This document shows, one piece after another, positions 62,695 through 64,000 of a DNA stretch of 64,000 nucleotides (position 1 is its first letter; the number at the start of each line of letters is the position of its first letter). A program made the position numbers and the translations under genes. Origin of the DNA: Pseudomonas sp. S31 (GTDB lineage: Bacteria; Pseudomonadota; Gammaproteobacteria; Pseudomonadales; Pseudomonadaceae); assembly GCF_016648105.1 (NCBI RefSeq), contig NZ_JACVVE010000025.1:41797-105796 (forward strand), written 5' to 3'. The notes under the pieces were generated by a model. That model did no database searches and had not been told where the DNA came from. It saw only the letters and a program-made list of their open reading frames with translations.

Positions 62695-62871
62695 CGGTGA
62701 TACCTCGAAGGGAAATGGAGTGGCTGTTCGACGCCTGGGCAGGCGAAAAGTGCCGTGCTGGGCAGGCTCTGCTGAGCATGCTTTGCTTAGGGTAGCTCAG
62801 CAAGGCACGCATTGAAGCACAGCGCGTGAAGGTGCATTGTTGGACCATGGTTGCACAGATGGGGAAAGAGC

Positions 62872-63912
62872 ATGAGCAAACGCGTGGCGCTGGTATTGGG
62901 TTCGGGGGGCGCCCGAGGGTACGCCCACATCGGGGTGATCGAGGAGATCGAGCGGCGGGGCTACGAGATATCCTGCGTCGCCGGCTGTTCGATGGGCGCG
63001 GTGATTGGCGGCATCTACGCGGCCGGCAAGCTCGAACAGTACCGCAACTGGATCGAAAGCCTGGACTACCTGGACGTACTGCGCCTGGTCGACGTCAGTT
63101 TTCGCCTCGGCGCCATCCGCGGCGACAAGGTGTTCGGGCAGATCCGCAAGATCGTCGGCGAAATCAACATCGAGCAGTTACGTATCCCCTACACAGCCGT
63201 TGCTGCCGATCTCACCAACCAGCAGGAAATCTGGTTCCAGGAAGGCTGCCTGCACCAGGCCATGCGCGCCTCGGCGGCCATACCCAGCCTGTTCACGCCC
63301 GTGATGCAGGGCAACCGCATGCTGGTCGATGGCGGCATTCTCAATCCGCTACCGATCGTGCCGGTGGTCTCCAGCCACAGCGACCTGATCATCGCCGTCA
63401 ACCTCAACTCGACCAACCAGAAGCAATACCAGTTGCCGGTGATCGAACGCCCAGCGGCGTTCAAGCTGCGTTTCGATGCGCTGATCAGTTCGCTCGGTTC
63501 GCGCCTGCCCTTTCGCCGCAAGCCGGCCGAGGAACTGATCCGCATCGAGCAGGAGATCGTCAGCGAGGGCTTGGCGCCGCCCAACCCCTGGCTGGCCGAC
63601 GAGGCCGACCCCGAAGCCCAGCAACCGGCGGCTGCGCCTGAGCGCAGCGGTGCGCCGAAGTCGGCGACCGGCTCGTTCATCGTCGACAACGTCGGGCCGG
63701 CTTCGCTGCTGGATTTGATCAACCAGAGCTTCGAGGTGATGCAGACATCGCTGGCCCAGTACAAGATCGCCGGTTATCCGCCCGACGTGCTGATCAACGT
63801 GCCCAAGCGGGTCTGCCGGTTTTTCGAGTTCTACAAGGCGCCGGAACTGATCGCCCTGGGGCGCGAGATTGCCCGCGATACGCTGGACAACTACGAGGGC
63901 GAGAAGCGCTGA
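62872..63912 (+). CDS. Patatin-like phospholipase family protein, RssA-like
   Basis: 346 residues. GSGGARGYAHIGVI (about 11-24) is the oxyanion loop, GCSMGAVIGG (about 40-49) the nucleophile elbow GxSxG, and VDGGILNPLP near 155 the aspartate of the dyad. The C-terminal third has a Gln/Ala/Glu-rich spacer and no recognised domain. ATG 62872 (MSKRVALVLG) is chosen over 62851. It resembles RssA and serine lipases acting on membrane lipids. Confidence 0.88.
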   Translation: MSKRVALVLGSGGARGYAHIGVIEEIERRGYEISCVAGCSMGAVIGGIYAAGKLEQYRNWIESLDYLDVLRLVDVSFRLGAIRGDKVFGQIRKIVGEINIEQLRIPYTAVAADLTNQQEIWFQEGCLHQAMRASAAIPSLFTPVMQGNRMLVDGGILNPLPIVPVVSSHSDLIIAVNLNSTNQKQYQLPVIERPAAFKLRFDALISSLGSRLPFRRKPAEELIRIEQEIVSEGLAPPNPWLADEADPEAQQPAAAPERSGAPKSATGSFIVDNVGPASLLDLINQSFEVMQTSLAQYKIAGYPPDVLINVPKRVCRFFEFYKAPELIALGREIARDTLDNYEGEKR

Positions 63913-63932
63913 AGAACACGCTGCATGGTGAC

Positions 63933-63953
63933 GGGGGCCCGGTTGGGGCCCCC
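63933..63953. terminator. Convergent hairpin at the right end of the window
   Basis: GGGGGCCC pairs with GGGCCCCC around GGTTG, between the patatin stop and the convergent Pmp3-like stop. Confidence 0.55.
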
Positions 63954-63960
63954 GGCATTC

Positions 63961-64000
63961 TCAGCGCTTGGCGATGATGTACACCGCATGCACGATCCCC
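63961..64000 (-). CDS. YqaE/Pmp3 family membrane protein (3' end only)
   Basis: The reverse strand reads ...GIVHAVYIIAKR and a TGA stop at 63961. This C-terminus is characteristic of the small two-helix Pmp3/YqaE stress-related membrane proteins. The remaining two thirds lie outside the window, so the call rests on 12 residues. Confidence 0.6.
   Translation of the reverse strand, partial: GIVHAVYIIAKR

Noticed and set aside
1..64000. tRNA, rRNA, tmRNA, riboswitch or prophage genes.
   Set aside because: No recognisable tRNA cloverleaf, rRNA segment or phage/IS gene was seen by eye; a covariance-model search would be decisive.

Overview
The window is a GC-rich chromosomal segment from a Pseudomonas, most likely of the P. 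putida group. The evidence is the gene content and order: oprI, a cysB / pabB-cysH block, an acnB / prpBC-acnD-prpF-prpD block, OprD-family porins, an Anr-type box, and putida-type REP palindromes built on a 'gtaggagcgggtt-acccgcg' core. No tRNA, rRNA, CRISPR array, insertion sequence or prophage gene was seen. Nearly all genes look intact; the first and last genes run off the window.

Layout. (1) 1-8.3 kb: the end-truncated gene of a membrane PQQ dehydrogenase, a TetR regulator, and a divergent hyuA-hyuB-MFS operon with a near-perfect 24-bp operator just after its -10 box. (2) 8.3-15.3 kb: a LysR regulator, an HPP/CBS membrane protein, an operon of two small PepSY proteins plus a response regulator and sensor kinase, a patatin-like lipase, queD and a DUF1289 protein. 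(3) 15.7-27 kb: acnB, then convergent to it the complete 2-methylcitrate (propionate) operon under a GntR/FadR-type regulator. (4) 27.2-30.3 kb: a three-gene retropepsin / 7TM inactive transglutaminase / ATP-grasp operon of unknown product. (5) 30.4-42.4 kb: housekeeping genes (pabB, cysH, cysB, a universal stress protein, DAHP synthase, a small GNAT, oprI, an L,D-transpeptidase, tesA, and a YbbA/YbbP-like ABC exporter).

(6) 42.4-56.2 kb: an IclR regulator divergent from a 12-gene, closely packed acyl-CoA degradation cluster. It holds a DUF35 protein, a thiolase-fold protein lacking the usual nucleophilic Cys, an NDP-forming acyl-CoA ligase, a hydratase-2/MaoC protein, an AAHS-type transporter, a thioesterase, two complementary acyl-CoA dehydrogenase subunits, a crotonase, an MFE-2-like SDR, a nitronate-monooxygenase-like flavoprotein and an OprD porin. 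The set resembles steroid side-chain or branched-chain (aldolytic) beta-oxidation and is the best candidate here for an undescribed pathway. (7) 56.2-64 kb: greB, a small unknown protein, an MltF-like lytic transglycosylase, tatD, a chemoreceptor behind a perfect Anr/FNR box, a Mpo1-like protein, a CHAD protein, a lipoprotein, an RssA-like patatin and the 3' end of a Pmp3-family gene.

Working together: regions 1, 3 and 6 are each self-contained catabolic modules with a dedicated regulator, and 1 and 6 also carry uptake genes. Module 3 would consume propionyl-CoA, which module 6 could release.
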